8,685 nucleotides of DNA from Pseudomonadota bacterium (GCA_023386765.1 JAEWJD010000167.1:1-8685), one strand, 5' to 3'; shown: positions 1 to 5,888, counted from the first letter of the stretch. Made by a program: numbers and translations. The notes: generated from the sequence alone by a model not told the origin.

Positions 1-689
1 TCCAGGCCGCCGGCGCGCAGGTTGTTCAGGCGCACGGTGGAATCGGGAATGGGCGTGAACACCACGCGGTCGAAGTGGTAATTGCCCGCATCCCAGTACT
101 GCGGGAATTTCTCCAGCACGATGCGATCGTTCTGCACCCGCTCTTTGAAGCGATAGGGACCGGAGCAGACCGGCTTGCTGCCGGGATCCTTGTCGAAGGT
201 GGCGGGCGAAATCATCATCCCGGCGCGATCGGACAACTGCGACAGCAGCGAGGCATCCGGTGCCTTCAGGTGCAGCACCACCGTGCGGGCATCGGGGGCA
301 TCCACGCTGGCCACGGCCGACAGCTCGCTCTTGCGGTTGCTGTCGGGCAACGTCATGGCGCGGTCCAGGTTGGCCTTGACCGAGGCGGCGTCGATGGGAT
401 TGCCATCGTGATAGACCGCCCCTTCGCGCAAGGTGAAGGTCAGCGTCTTGCCATCGTCGGAAGTTTTCCACGACTCGGCCAGTTGCGGCACGAACTTCAG
501 GTCCGGCGTGATGTCGACCAGGCGGTCACACATCGAGGCGAACACGATGCGGCCCACGAAGGTACGCGCACGGGTGGGATCCAGCACATCGGGGTCATCC
601 TGCAAGCCAATACGCAGGGTGGACTGGGCCGACACGGCGGCGCTGGCGAGCATCCCGGCAACTGCCAGGGCAAGGCGGAGTTTGGACAT
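1..689 (-). CDS. ABC transporter substrate-binding protein, solute-binding family 5 (C-terminus beyond window)
   Basis: This is a periplasmic receptor for a dipeptide/nickel-type ABC importer; the ligand cannot be told from sequence. The 229 visible codons start at ATG 689 with a Sec signal peptide: basic start MSKLR, a hydrophobic core to about residue 18, and a likely signal peptidase I site VSA|QS after residue 21. It has no lipobox. Family-5 hallmarks follow: GLQDDPDVLDP (28-38), LAESWKTSDDGKTLTF (70-85), LREGAVYHDG (87-96) and SGPYRF (176-181). Family members are usually 500-540 residues, so more than half lies beyond position 1. Cys54 and Cys175, the only cysteines visible in the mature part, could form a disulfide. 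The gene lies 71 bp downstream of the lyase on the same strand, so co-transcription is plausible. No clear Shine-Dalgarno precedes the ATG. The family call is firm, the substrate unknown. Confidence 0.93.
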   Translation of the reverse strand, partial: MSKLRLALAVAGMLASAAVSAQSTLRIGLQDDPDVLDPTRARTFVGRIVFASMCDRLVDITPDLKFVPQLAESWKTSDDGKTLTFTLREGAVYHDGNPIDAASVKANLDRAMTLPDSNRKSELSAVASVDAPDARTVVLHLKAPDASLLSQLSDRAGMMISPATFDKDPGSKPVCSGPYRFKERVQNDRIVLEKFPQYWDAGNYHFDRVVFTPIPDSTVRLNNLRAGGL

Positions 690-721
690 GGAAAATGGCT
701 CAAAAATTCAGACCAATCTCA

Positions 722-744
722 ATTCTAACTCCGCCCCGGGGGCG
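722..744 (-). promoter_or_regulatory. Lyase-to-binding-protein spacer: short GC hairpin and possible -10 element
   Basis: The 71-bp gap between the lyase stop and the binding-protein start holds the near-palindrome CGCCCC-G-GGGGCG (732-744). Read leftward, it is followed by TAGAAT (complement of 722-727), which matches five of six bases of a sigma-70 -10 element. No good -35 sits 17 bp upstream. The hairpin could dampen read-through or stabilise one half of the transcript, and the -10 could give the transporter its own promoter. Both readings are inference. Confidence 0.25.
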
Positions 745-760
745 CCTGTAGCGGCAACCC

Positions 761-1612
761 TCAGTACTTATCCAGCGCCAGGTAGCGGCTGGTCTGGATG
801 ATTTCCTCGCGCTCCTTGAAGCTGGCCAGCTGGCCGGCCATGCCGCTGGAGTCACCCGTGGTCCGGATCTGCCCGAGGGTCTGCTGGATGGCGTGGATGG
901 CCGCGCGCTGCAGGTCGGACGGAATAATGACCAGCTGATAACCCAGCTTGGTCAGCTCCGGCACCGGCACCAGCGGTGTCTTGCCGCCATAGAACATATT
1001 GATCAGCTTGGGGCCGGGCAGACGGCGTGCGATCTCGTGAATCTGCTCGACGCTTTCGGGCGCCTCGACGAAGATCATGTCGGCGCCCGCCTCCACGTAG
1101 CGCTCGGCACGCGCGATGGCGGCCTCGAAGCCTTCGACGGCGATGGCATCGGTACGTGCAATCACCAGGCAGTCCGGATCGCTCAGGGTCTGGCGCGCGA
1201 TGCGGATCTTCAGGCACATCTCGCTGGCATCGACCAGGCTCTTGTCATCCAGGTGGCCGCAGCGCTTGGGAAAGGACTGGTCTTCGATATGGAACGCTGC
1301 CACGCCCGCACGTTCGAAGGCCCGCACGGTGCGCTCGACGTTGGCGCTGCCGCCAAAGCCCGTGTCGGCATCGGCAACCACCGGCAGGCCGCTGGCGTCC
1401 ACGATCTTCTCGATGCGCTCAAGCACCTCCGTAAAGCTCAGGATGCCCAGGTCGGGGTAGCCGGCCGCACGCGCAATCGCGCCGCCGCTGGCATAGACCG
1501 CCTCGAAGCCGGCCAGCGCCACCAGGCGTGCCGACAGGCCGTCATAGGCGCCCGGGGCGACCAGCGTGGCGCCGCCCGCCAGGGCCTGGCGCAGTTTCTG
1601 GGTGGGTTTCAT
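761..1612 (-). CDS. Isocitrate lyase/PEP mutase superfamily lyase (methylisocitrate-lyase-like)
   Basis: This 283-residue cytoplasmic enzyme belongs to the ICL/PEP mutase TIM-barrel superfamily, whose members cleave or form C-C or P-C bonds next to a 2-oxo acid using Mg2+. Visible motifs are the substrate loop YASGGAIA (40-47), PDLG (53-56), the metal-binding DADTGFG (81-87), HIEDQ (108-112), the active-site loop KRCGH (116-120) and ARTDA (152-156). KRCGH with Cys118 is the signature of isocitrate, methylisocitrate and 2-alkylmalate lyases. Classical PEP mutase and the PA4872-type oxaloacetate decarboxylase lack it as I recall them, so a C-C lyase is favoured, although such genes are often labelled oxaloacetate decarboxylase. 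The start at 1612 is chosen because AAGGAG lies 8 bp upstream and family homology begins there; an in-frame ATG at 1681 would add an unconserved tail. No propionate-pathway partner such as prpC is visible, so a true PrpB role is not supported. Confidence 0.92.
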   Translation of the reverse strand: MKPTQKLRQALAGGATLVAPGAYDGLSARLVALAGFEAVYASGGAIARAAGYPDLGILSFTEVLERIEKIVDASGLPVVADADTGFGGSANVERTVRAFERAGVAAFHIEDQSFPKRCGHLDDKSLVDASEMCLKIRIARQTLSDPDCLVIARTDAIAVEGFEAAIARAERYVEAGADMIFVEAPESVEQIHEIARRLPGPKLINMFYGGKTPLVPVPELTKLGYQLVIIPSDLQRAAIHAIQQTLGQIRTTGDSSGMAGQLASFKEREEIIQTSRYLALDKY

Positions 1613-1620
1613 GGATGACA

Positions 1621-1626
1621 CTCCTT
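1621..1626 (-). promoter_or_regulatory. Shine-Dalgarno AAGGAG of the lyase gene
   Basis: The complement reads AAGGAG, 8 bases before ATG 1612. It settles the start against the upstream in-frame ATG at 1681. Confidence 0.8.
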
Positions 1627-1695
1627 GCAGGGATGGGGCGCCCTCTGGCACCCCCGACCCGTGCATCATGGCCCTGCCCAATAGAAATGTCTAAT

Positions 1696-1734
1696 ATATT
1701 GAATATTCATTATCAGCACATATTAAATATCAAT
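1696..1734. promoter_or_regulatory. Two tandem 11-bp dyads (ATATT-N-AATAT), candidate LysR operator in the divergent promoter region
   Basis: The 129-bp divergent gap (1613-1741) is markedly AT-rich against a GC-rich background. It holds ATATT-G-AATAT at 1696-1706 and ATATT-A-AATAT at 1720-1730, offset by 24 bp. The longer units 1696-1710 and 1720-1734 agree at 12 of 15 positions. LysR regulators typically bind paired dyads (recognition and activation sites) between themselves and a divergent target, which fits this layout. The dyads overlap possible -10 elements on both strands (TATTAA at 1721-1726 rightward; TATATT, complement of 1693-1698, leftward). Binding is inferred, the repeats are seen directly. 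Confidence 0.5.
1699..1726 (+). promoter_or_regulatory. Possible sigma-70 promoter of the first LysR gene
   Basis: TTGAAT (1699-1704), a 16-bp spacer and TATTAA (1721-1726) form a moderate promoter. Transcription would start near 1733, leaving a leader of about nine bases and no Shine-Dalgarno before ATG 1742. The AT-rich background makes chance matches likely. Confidence 0.3.
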
Positions 1735-1741
1735 AAAAGCC

Positions 1742-2659
1742 ATGGAACTCAGGCACTTGCGTTACTTCGTGGTCACCGCGCAGACCGAACACTTCACCCG
1801 TGCGGCCGAGCGCCTGGGCATGGCCCAACCGCCCCTGAGCCAACAGATCCGCGAACTGGAGCGCGAGATCGGCACGCCGCTATTTGACCGGGTCGGCCGG
1901 GGCGTGGTGCTCAACGCCGCCGGACGTGCCTTTCTCCCCTGCGCCCAGGACATCCTGGCGCGCGCCGACCAGGCACGCGATGTGGCGCGGCGCGCCGCAC
2001 GAGGCGAAGCCGGCATGCTGAAACTGGGGTTTACCGAATCCGCCTCGTTCAACGATACGGTGATCCGCGTGCTGGGGGCCTACCCCGGACAGCACCCTGG
2101 CGTGGAGCTGCGCCTGGAAGAGGCCCCCAGCGAAATCCTGATCCAGCGCGTGGCCGACGGCGCCCTGGACGCCGCCTTCGTGCGCCCGCCGTTCTCGGCC
2201 AGCGGCCTGATCCGTTACGTGCCGCTGACGCCCGAACCCTTGATGGCCGCCCTGCCGGCCGGCCACCCCCTGGCCGGGCGCGAGGCACTGCAACTGGCCG
2301 ACCTGAGCGATGCGCCCTTCATCGAATACACCCGCCAATCCGGCTATGGCCTGTCGGCCGACATCATTGCCGCCTGCCGGCGCGCGGGCTTCAATCCGAC
2401 CATCCGCCAGCGCGCGCCGCAACTGTCATCAGCCATCAACCTGGTGGCTGCCGGCCTGGGCGTGGCCATCGTGCCGGCCTCCATGCAGCACGTGCGGGTG
2501 CGCGGCATCCATTATCTGCCGTTGCACCTGGACTGGCCGCGCGCCGTGCTGGGGCTGGTGATACGCCATGATGAGCGCTCCAGCCTGGTCAGCCACCTGC
2601 TGGAACTGCTGGCGCCTGATACCGCCGAAACACCGCAGGCCGGCCCCCAGGCACGCTAG
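1742..2659 (+). CDS. LysR-family transcriptional regulator, divergent from the lyase/transporter genes
   Basis: This 305-residue protein has the normal LysR length. The N-terminal winged helix-turn-helix spans about residues 2-60: MELRHLRYFV, then FTRAAERLGMAQPPLSQQI and the helix ELEREIGTPLFDR. The type-2 periplasmic-binding-like effector domain starts near residue 92 (LKLGFTESAS) and includes AGLGVAIVPAS, a typical late-domain LysR motif. Homology starts exactly at ATG 1742, although no Shine-Dalgarno is visible (upstream bases are AATAAAAGCC), so translation may be leaderless or weak. It is divergent from the lyase gene and is the obvious candidate for its control, and probably its own, through the dyads in the shared gap. 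The effector is unknown; the lyase substrate or product is the natural guess. Its TAG stop overlaps the stop of the convergent deaminase gene. Confidence 0.95.
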   Translation: MELRHLRYFVVTAQTEHFTRAAERLGMAQPPLSQQIRELEREIGTPLFDRVGRGVVLNAAGRAFLPCAQDILARADQARDVARRAARGEAGMLKLGFTESASFNDTVIRVLGAYPGQHPGVELRLEEAPSEILIQRVADGALDAAFVRPPFSASGLIRYVPLTPEPLMAALPAGHPLAGREALQLADLSDAPFIEYTRQSGYGLSADIIAACRRAGFNPTIRQRAPQLSSAINLVAAGLGVAIVPASMQHVRVRGIHYLPLHLDWPRAVLGLVIRHDERSSLVSHLLELLAPDTAETPQAGPQAR

Positions 2660-3612
2660 CCGCGCGGTGCAAGCGCCGCCGCCAGGCTGTTGTCGGCCAG
2701 CCGGACGGCCTGCTCACGCGTCATCCCCAGGTGCTCGTGCAAGGCCAGGAAATTGTCGCCCACGTAGCCGCCGAAATACGCCGGGTCGTCGGAGTTGACA
2801 CTGACATTCAGGCCGCGCTCGAGCATCTGCAAAATGGGATGCTCGGCCATGCGGGGAAACACCTGCAGACGTTGATTCGACAGCGGACAGACTGTCAGCG
2901 GGATCTGGATATCGACCAGGTGCTGCACCAGACGCTCGTCTTCACAGGCGCGCACACCGTGATCGATGCGCCGCACCTGCAATCGTTCCAGCGCCTCCCA
3001 GATGTACTCGGGCGGCCCCTCCTCGCCAGCATGTGCCACGCCCGGCAGGCCTTCGGCGCGGGCGCGCGCGAACACCCGTTCGAAGAGCCGGGGCGGAAAC
3101 CCAGCCTCGCTGCTGTCCAGGCCGACGGCGATGAAAGTGTCGCGATACGGCAAGGCCGCCTCCAGGGTCTGCATGGCCTCAGCTTCGGGCAGATGCCGCA
3201 AGAAGCTCAGGATCAGCCCGCTGCTCACGCCCAGCTCGCGGCGGCCATCGGCCAGCGCAGCCTGGATGCCCTCCAGCACGACCGGCAACGCAATGCCCCG
3301 GTCGGTGTGGGTCTGCGGGTCGAAGAAGGGTTCGGTATGCACCATGCCCTGGGCAGCGCTTCGCTTCAGATAGGCCCACGTCAGGTCATAGAAATCCTGG
3401 GCCGTCTGCAACACCTGGGCCCCCAGGTAATACAGGTCCAGGAAAGCCTGCAGATCGCGATACTGATAGGCCGCCCGCAAGGCTTCGATATCGGCCCAGG
3501 GCAGCGCCACGCGGTTGCGCTGCGCCAGCGCGAACAGCAGCTCGGGCTCCAGGGCCCCCTCCAGGTGAATGTGCAGTTCGGCCTTGGGCAGGGCAATCAG
3601 CCAGTCACGCAT
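2656..3612 (-). CDS. Adenine deaminase (adenosine/AMP deaminase superfamily)
   Basis: This 318-residue zinc-dependent amidohydrolase probably converts adenine to hypoxanthine in purine salvage. The chain carries metal-ligand motif HIH (14-16) in AELHIHLEG, HAGEE (194-198) with a metal His and the catalytic Glu, DHG with His218, and NSDDPAYFGGY (273-283) with the Asp metal ligand and a second catalytic Asp. The stretches SEAGFPP (168-174), EEGPPEYIWEAL (197-208) and DDPAYFGGY match the bacterial/fungal adenine deaminase branch better than classical adenosine deaminase, although automated annotation often says adenosine deaminase. ATG 3612 is chosen because AAGGA lies 6 bases upstream and homology starts there; an in-frame ATG at 3645 lacks a good ribosome site. 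It is divergent from the second LysR gene and converges on the first, sharing CTAG at its stop. Substrate choice is family-based inference. Confidence 0.93.
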   Translation of the reverse strand: MRDWLIALPKAELHIHLEGALEPELLFALAQRNRVALPWADIEALRAAYQYRDLQAFLDLYYLGAQVLQTAQDFYDLTWAYLKRSAAQGMVHTEPFFDPQTHTDRGIALPVVLEGIQAALADGRRELGVSSGLILSFLRHLPEAEAMQTLEAALPYRDTFIAVGLDSSEAGFPPRLFERVFARARAEGLPGVAHAGEEGPPEYIWEALERLQVRRIDHGVRACEDERLVQHLVDIQIPLTVCPLSNQRLQVFPRMAEHPILQMLERGLNVSVNSDDPAYFGGYVGDNFLALHEHLGMTREQAVRLADNSLAAALAPRG

Positions 3613-3618
3613 GGTCCA

Positions 3619-3623
3619 TCCTT
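3619..3623 (-). promoter_or_regulatory. Shine-Dalgarno AAGGA of the adenine deaminase gene
   Basis: The complement reads AAGGA, 6 bases before ATG 3612. It favours this start over ATG 3645, which has only a weak upstream purine stretch. Confidence 0.65.
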
Positions 3624-3670
3624 GAAAGTCGGCTAAGCCGCTCATGATAGTCCGCCGCCGTGCTGTTCAC

Positions 3671-3717
3671 ATTCTCGAAAAAGAACATCATATTTTTTAT
3701 ATTCTCATATAGAGAAC
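3671..3717. promoter_or_regulatory. Paired TTCT dyads in the deaminase/LysR divergent gap, candidate operator
   Basis: The AT-rich gap (3613-3736) contains ATTCTCGAAAAAGAAC (3671-3686; arms TTCT and AGAA, 6-bp centre) and ATTCTCATATAGAGAAC (3701-3717; arms TTCTC and GAGAA, 5-bp centre). They begin 30 bp apart, close to three helical turns. Both share ATTCTC at the left and GAAC at the right. The second is the more symmetrical and fits the size of a LysR recognition site. The complement of 3687-3692 reads TATGAT, a possible -10 for the deaminase gene, although no good -35 accompanies it. Regulator binding is inferred. Confidence 0.5.
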
Positions 3718-3736
3718 GAAAGGGTATGCTGCCCGC

Positions 3737-4603
3737 ATGACCTTCCCAGCCATGGAACTCTCCGATCTGCGTATTTTCCTGGCCGTGGCGCGCGAGCAGA
3801 GCATTACCCGCGCGGCCCAGGCACTGGACCGCGTGCCGTCCAATGTCAGCACCCGCATCCAGCAGCTGGAGGCGGCGCTGGGCGTCGCGCTGTTCGAGCG
3901 CCCGGCACGCCGCATGCGCCTGAGCCCGGCCGGCCAGACCCTGGCCGGCTACGCCAGCCGCCTGCTCGATCTGGCCGAACAGGCACATCAGGCAGTAGCC
4001 TCGCCCGCGCCAGCCGGACGGCTGCGCCTGGGCGCCATGGAAAGCAGCGCCGCCAGCCGCCTGCCTGCGCCGCTGGCGCGCCTGCATGCCTGCTGGCCCG
4101 CACTGGAGCTGCAATTGCGCACCGGCACCAGCCGCTTCCTGGCCGATGCCGTGCGCAGCCACGCACTGGACTGCGCCATCGTGGCCCATCCCCAGGCCGC
4201 GCGCGCCGACCATGTGCGGGCGCTGGGCGAGGACCTGGACGGCGACTATCTGCACAGCGAAGAGTTGCTGCTGCTGCAGGCGCAGCCGCAGCACTCCCCG
4301 CGCACCCTGGCGACCTTCGCGCGCGGCTGCGCCTATCGTGAGCGCGCCGAGCAGTGGCTGCGCCAGCAGGGGGAAGACCTGGCAGGCTGGCAGATCCTGG
4401 AACTGGGCTCGTATCACGCCATCCTGGCCTGCGTGCTGGCCGGTTCGGCGGTGGCGGTGCTGCCACGTTCGGTCTGGGCCCTGCACGCCAGCGCGGCCCA
4501 TCTGTCGTCCCGGGTCATCGGCCCGGCCCATTGTTTTCTCATCCGCCGCAAAGGCCAGGACAGCGCCAATATCCAGGCGTTGCTCGATGCCCTGCGCGCC
4601 TGA
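3737..4603 (+). CDS. LysR-family transcriptional regulator, upstream of nitronate monooxygenase
   Basis: This 288-residue LysR protein has an N-terminal helix-turn-helix (about 6-64: MELSDLRIFLAV, ITRAAQALDRVPSNVSTRI, QLEAALGVALFER) and an effector domain from about residue 93 (GRLRLGAMES) to the end, with VLAGSAVAVLPRSV near residue 240 as a typical late motif. ATG 3737 is preceded by AAAGGG about 12 bases upstream, a long spacing. A second in-frame ATG at 3752 begins at the conserved MELSDLR but has no ribosome site, so 3737 is preferred with some doubt. The nitronate monooxygenase start lies 18 bp after its stop on the same strand, so the two are almost certainly co-transcribed. The gene is also divergent from the adenine deaminase, making both possible targets. 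The effector is unknown. Confidence 0.94.
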   Translation: MTFPAMELSDLRIFLAVAREQSITRAAQALDRVPSNVSTRIQQLEAALGVALFERPARRMRLSPAGQTLAGYASRLLDLAEQAHQAVASPAPAGRLRLGAMESSAASRLPAPLARLHACWPALELQLRTGTSRFLADAVRSHALDCAIVAHPQAARADHVRALGEDLDGDYLHSEELLLLQAQPQHSPRTLATFARGCAYRERAEQWLRQQGEDLAGWQILELGSYHAILACVLAGSAVAVLPRSVWALHASAAHLSSRVIGPAHCFLIRRKGQDSANIQALLDALRA

Positions 4604-4621
4604 CCCACGGAGCAACGTCCC

Positions 4622-5686
4622 ATGAGCGCCACCGACTTCACCACCCGCCTGGGCATGACCCTGCCCATCATCCAGGCCCCCATGGCTGGCGTGAGCACCC
4701 CGGCGCTGGCCGCCGCCGTCAGCCAGGCCGGCGGCCTGGGAGCGCTCGGCCTGGGAGCCATGGATGCCGAAACAGCCCGCCTGGCCATCACCCGCACTCA
4801 GGCGCTGACCGACCGGCCCTTCTGCGTCAACCTGTTCTGCCACCGCCCCGCCACCGCCGACCCGGCGCGCGAAGCGGCCTGGCTGGCCTGGCTGGCACCG
4901 CAATTCGCCGCCTTCGGTGCGCAAGCCCCGGCCGCGCTCAAGGAGATCTACACCAGCTTCGTGGCCGACGACGACATGCTGCAGATGTTGCTGCAGACCC
5001 GCCCGGCGGTGGTCAGCCTGCATTTCGGCCTGCCGCCACGCAAGGTGCTGCAGGCCCTCAAGGCGGCCGGCATCTATCTCATGGCGACCGCCACCCAGCT
5101 CGACGAAGCGCGCCGCATCGCCGAGGCCGGCGTGGACGCCATCGTCGCCCAGGGGATCGAAGCGGGCGGCCATCGCGGCACCTTCGATGACACCGCACAA
5201 GACGAGGGCCTGGGCGTGCTGGCACTGACCCAGCTGCTGGCCGAACGTCTGCCGCTGCCCGTCATCGCCGCCGGCGGCATCATGAACGGGGCCGGCATCG
5301 CCGCCGCGCTCGCGCTGGGCGCACAAGCCGTCCAGCTGGGCACGGCCTTCATCAGCTGCCCCGAATCTGCCGCCGACGACGCCTATCGCCAGGCGCTGCT
5401 GGGACATGACTACGTCGCCACGCGCCACACCCGCGCCATCTCCGGGCGGCCGGCACGCGCCATCGTCAATCGCCTGGTCGAGCTGGGCGCCGCCCCGGAT
5501 GCGCCCCCGGTACCGGCCTATCCGCTGGCCTACGACGCCGGCAAGGCACTGCATGCCGCCGCCCGCGCCCAGGGCGAAAGCAGTTTCGCCGCGCAATGGG
5601 CCGGCCAGGGCGCGGCGCTCTCGCGCGGCCTGGCGGCCGCCGACCTGATGGCGGCGCTGGCCGAAGAATGGCGCCAGGCCCGCTGA
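4622..5686 (+). CDS. Nitronate monooxygenase, class I (NPD/2-nitropropane dioxygenase family)
   Basis: This 354-residue FMN enzyme of TIM-barrel fold oxidises alkyl nitronates, including toxic propionate 3-nitronate, to carbonyl compounds and nitrite or nitrate. Class I motifs appear in order: QAPMAGVSTP (18-27), the HFGLP of motif II (134-138), ATATQLDEA (155-163), QGIEAGGHRG (177-186) with His184 matching the expected catalytic histidine, and PVIAAGGI (213-220) for FMN phosphate binding. Length agrees with characterised class I members of about 330-380 residues. GGAG (4609-4612) lies 9 bases before the ATG. It forms a probable two-gene operon with the preceding LysR gene, which may respond to a nitronate or related acid. 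Some relatives act on other enones or 2-oxo compounds, so in vivo substrate is uncertain; the family call is firm. Confidence 0.95.
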   Translation: MSATDFTTRLGMTLPIIQAPMAGVSTPALAAAVSQAGGLGALGLGAMDAETARLAITRTQALTDRPFCVNLFCHRPATADPAREAAWLAWLAPQFAAFGAQAPAALKEIYTSFVADDDMLQMLLQTRPAVVSLHFGLPPRKVLQALKAAGIYLMATATQLDEARRIAEAGVDAIVAQGIEAGGHRGTFDDTAQDEGLGVLALTQLLAERLPLPVIAAGGIMNGAGIAAALALGAQAVQLGTAFISCPESAADDAYRQALLGHDYVATRHTRAISGRPARAIVNRLVELGAAPDAPPVPAYPLAYDAGKALHAAARAQGESSFAAQWAGQGAALSRGLAAADLMAALAEEWRQAR

Positions 5687-5723
5687 GCGGCTTTCAGGAC
5701 GCTGTCGCCGCAACAGCCGAAAA

Positions 5724-5737
5724 CTGATCTACATCAA
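5724..5737 (+). promoter_or_regulatory. FNR/ANR-type binding site (CTGAT-CTAC-ATCAA)
   Basis: The 14-mer CTGATCTACATCAA matches the FNR/ANR consensus TTGAT-N4-ATCAA at nine of ten defined positions. It lies 38 bp after the nitronate monooxygenase stop and 24 bp before TATGCT (5762-5767). Its centre (5730.5) falls at about -42 to -44 from a start set by that hexamer, close to the -41.5 of class II FNR-activated promoters. This would place the downstream leader and permease under oxygen-responsive control. The match is seen; function is inferred. Confidence 0.5.
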
Positions 5738-5738
5738 G

Positions 5739-5761
5739 ACGCCCCCGCCCCCCGGGGGCGT
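5739..5761 (+). terminator. GC-rich hairpin after nitronate monooxygenase, possible terminator
   Basis: Arms ACGCCCCC (5739-5746) and GGGGGCGT (5754-5761) pair perfectly over eight bases around a 7-base loop. It follows the monooxygenase stop by 52 bp and lacks a T-run, so it is only a weak intrinsic terminator candidate. It also occupies the space between the FNR-like site and the -10-like hexamer, so it may be promoter spacer DNA instead. Confidence 0.35.
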
Positions 5762-5767
5762 TATGCT
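5762..5767 (+). promoter_or_regulatory. Possible -10 element (TATGCT) downstream of the FNR-like site
   Basis: TATGCT matches four of six bases of the sigma-70 -10 consensus. There is no recognisable -35, as expected for an activator-dependent promoter. Transcription would start near 5773-5774, giving the permease mRNA a leader of about 158 bases that contains both downstream hairpins. Confidence 0.35.
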
Positions 5768-5794
5768 TGCGCCTGCACGCGAGCACGCTCGTCC

Positions 5795-5811
5795 CTGGCA
5801 GTGAACCTGCT
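5795..5811 (+). promoter_or_regulatory. Sigma-54-like -24/-12 element
   Basis: CTGGCAGTGAACCTGCT has GG (5797-5798) and GC (5809-5810) with the required 10-base gap, and retains most of the YTGGCAC-N5-TTGCW pattern with three mismatches. The expected start would be near 5822, followed by AAAGGAG and the two leader hairpins. Chance matches to this pattern are not rare, and no enhancer-binding regulator gene is in the window. Confidence 0.25.
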
Positions 5812-5851
5812 AGGCTAAAGGAGCGGCGCGACATCCAAGCCCTTCGATATC

Positions 5852-5880
5852 CCGGCCTGCCTCCACACGAAGCAGGCCGG
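5852..5880 (+). other. Leader hairpin 1 (9-bp perfect arms) upstream of the permease
   Basis: CCGGCCTGC (5852-5860) and GCAGGCCGG (5872-5880) are exact inverted repeats around an 11-base loop. No T-run follows. It belongs to the 244-bp non-coding stretch before the permease and would form a stable RNA stem if transcribed. Confidence 0.6.
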
Positions 5881-5888
5881 TCAGTCAT

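Noticed and set aside
75..728. Plus-strand open frames across the binding-protein gene
   Set aside because: The minus strand gives a signal peptide and family-5 motifs; the plus translation has none.
1613..1681. Longer lyase starting at ATG 1681
   Set aside because: The extra 23 residues lie outside family homology, while ATG 1612 has AAGGAG at ideal spacing.
3605..5713. A 702-codon open frame on the minus strand across the second LysR and the nitronate monooxygenase
   Set aside because: It is rich in Gly, Gln, Arg and His with no recognisable domain, and lies wholly opposite two genes with complete family motifs. It is a typical antisense shadow of high-GC coding sequence.
5763..5804. A 13-codon frame (ATG 5763 to TGA) in the permease leader as a possible leader peptide
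   Set aside because: It has no ribosome site, overlaps the -10-like hexamer, and shows no residue bias suggesting attenuation.
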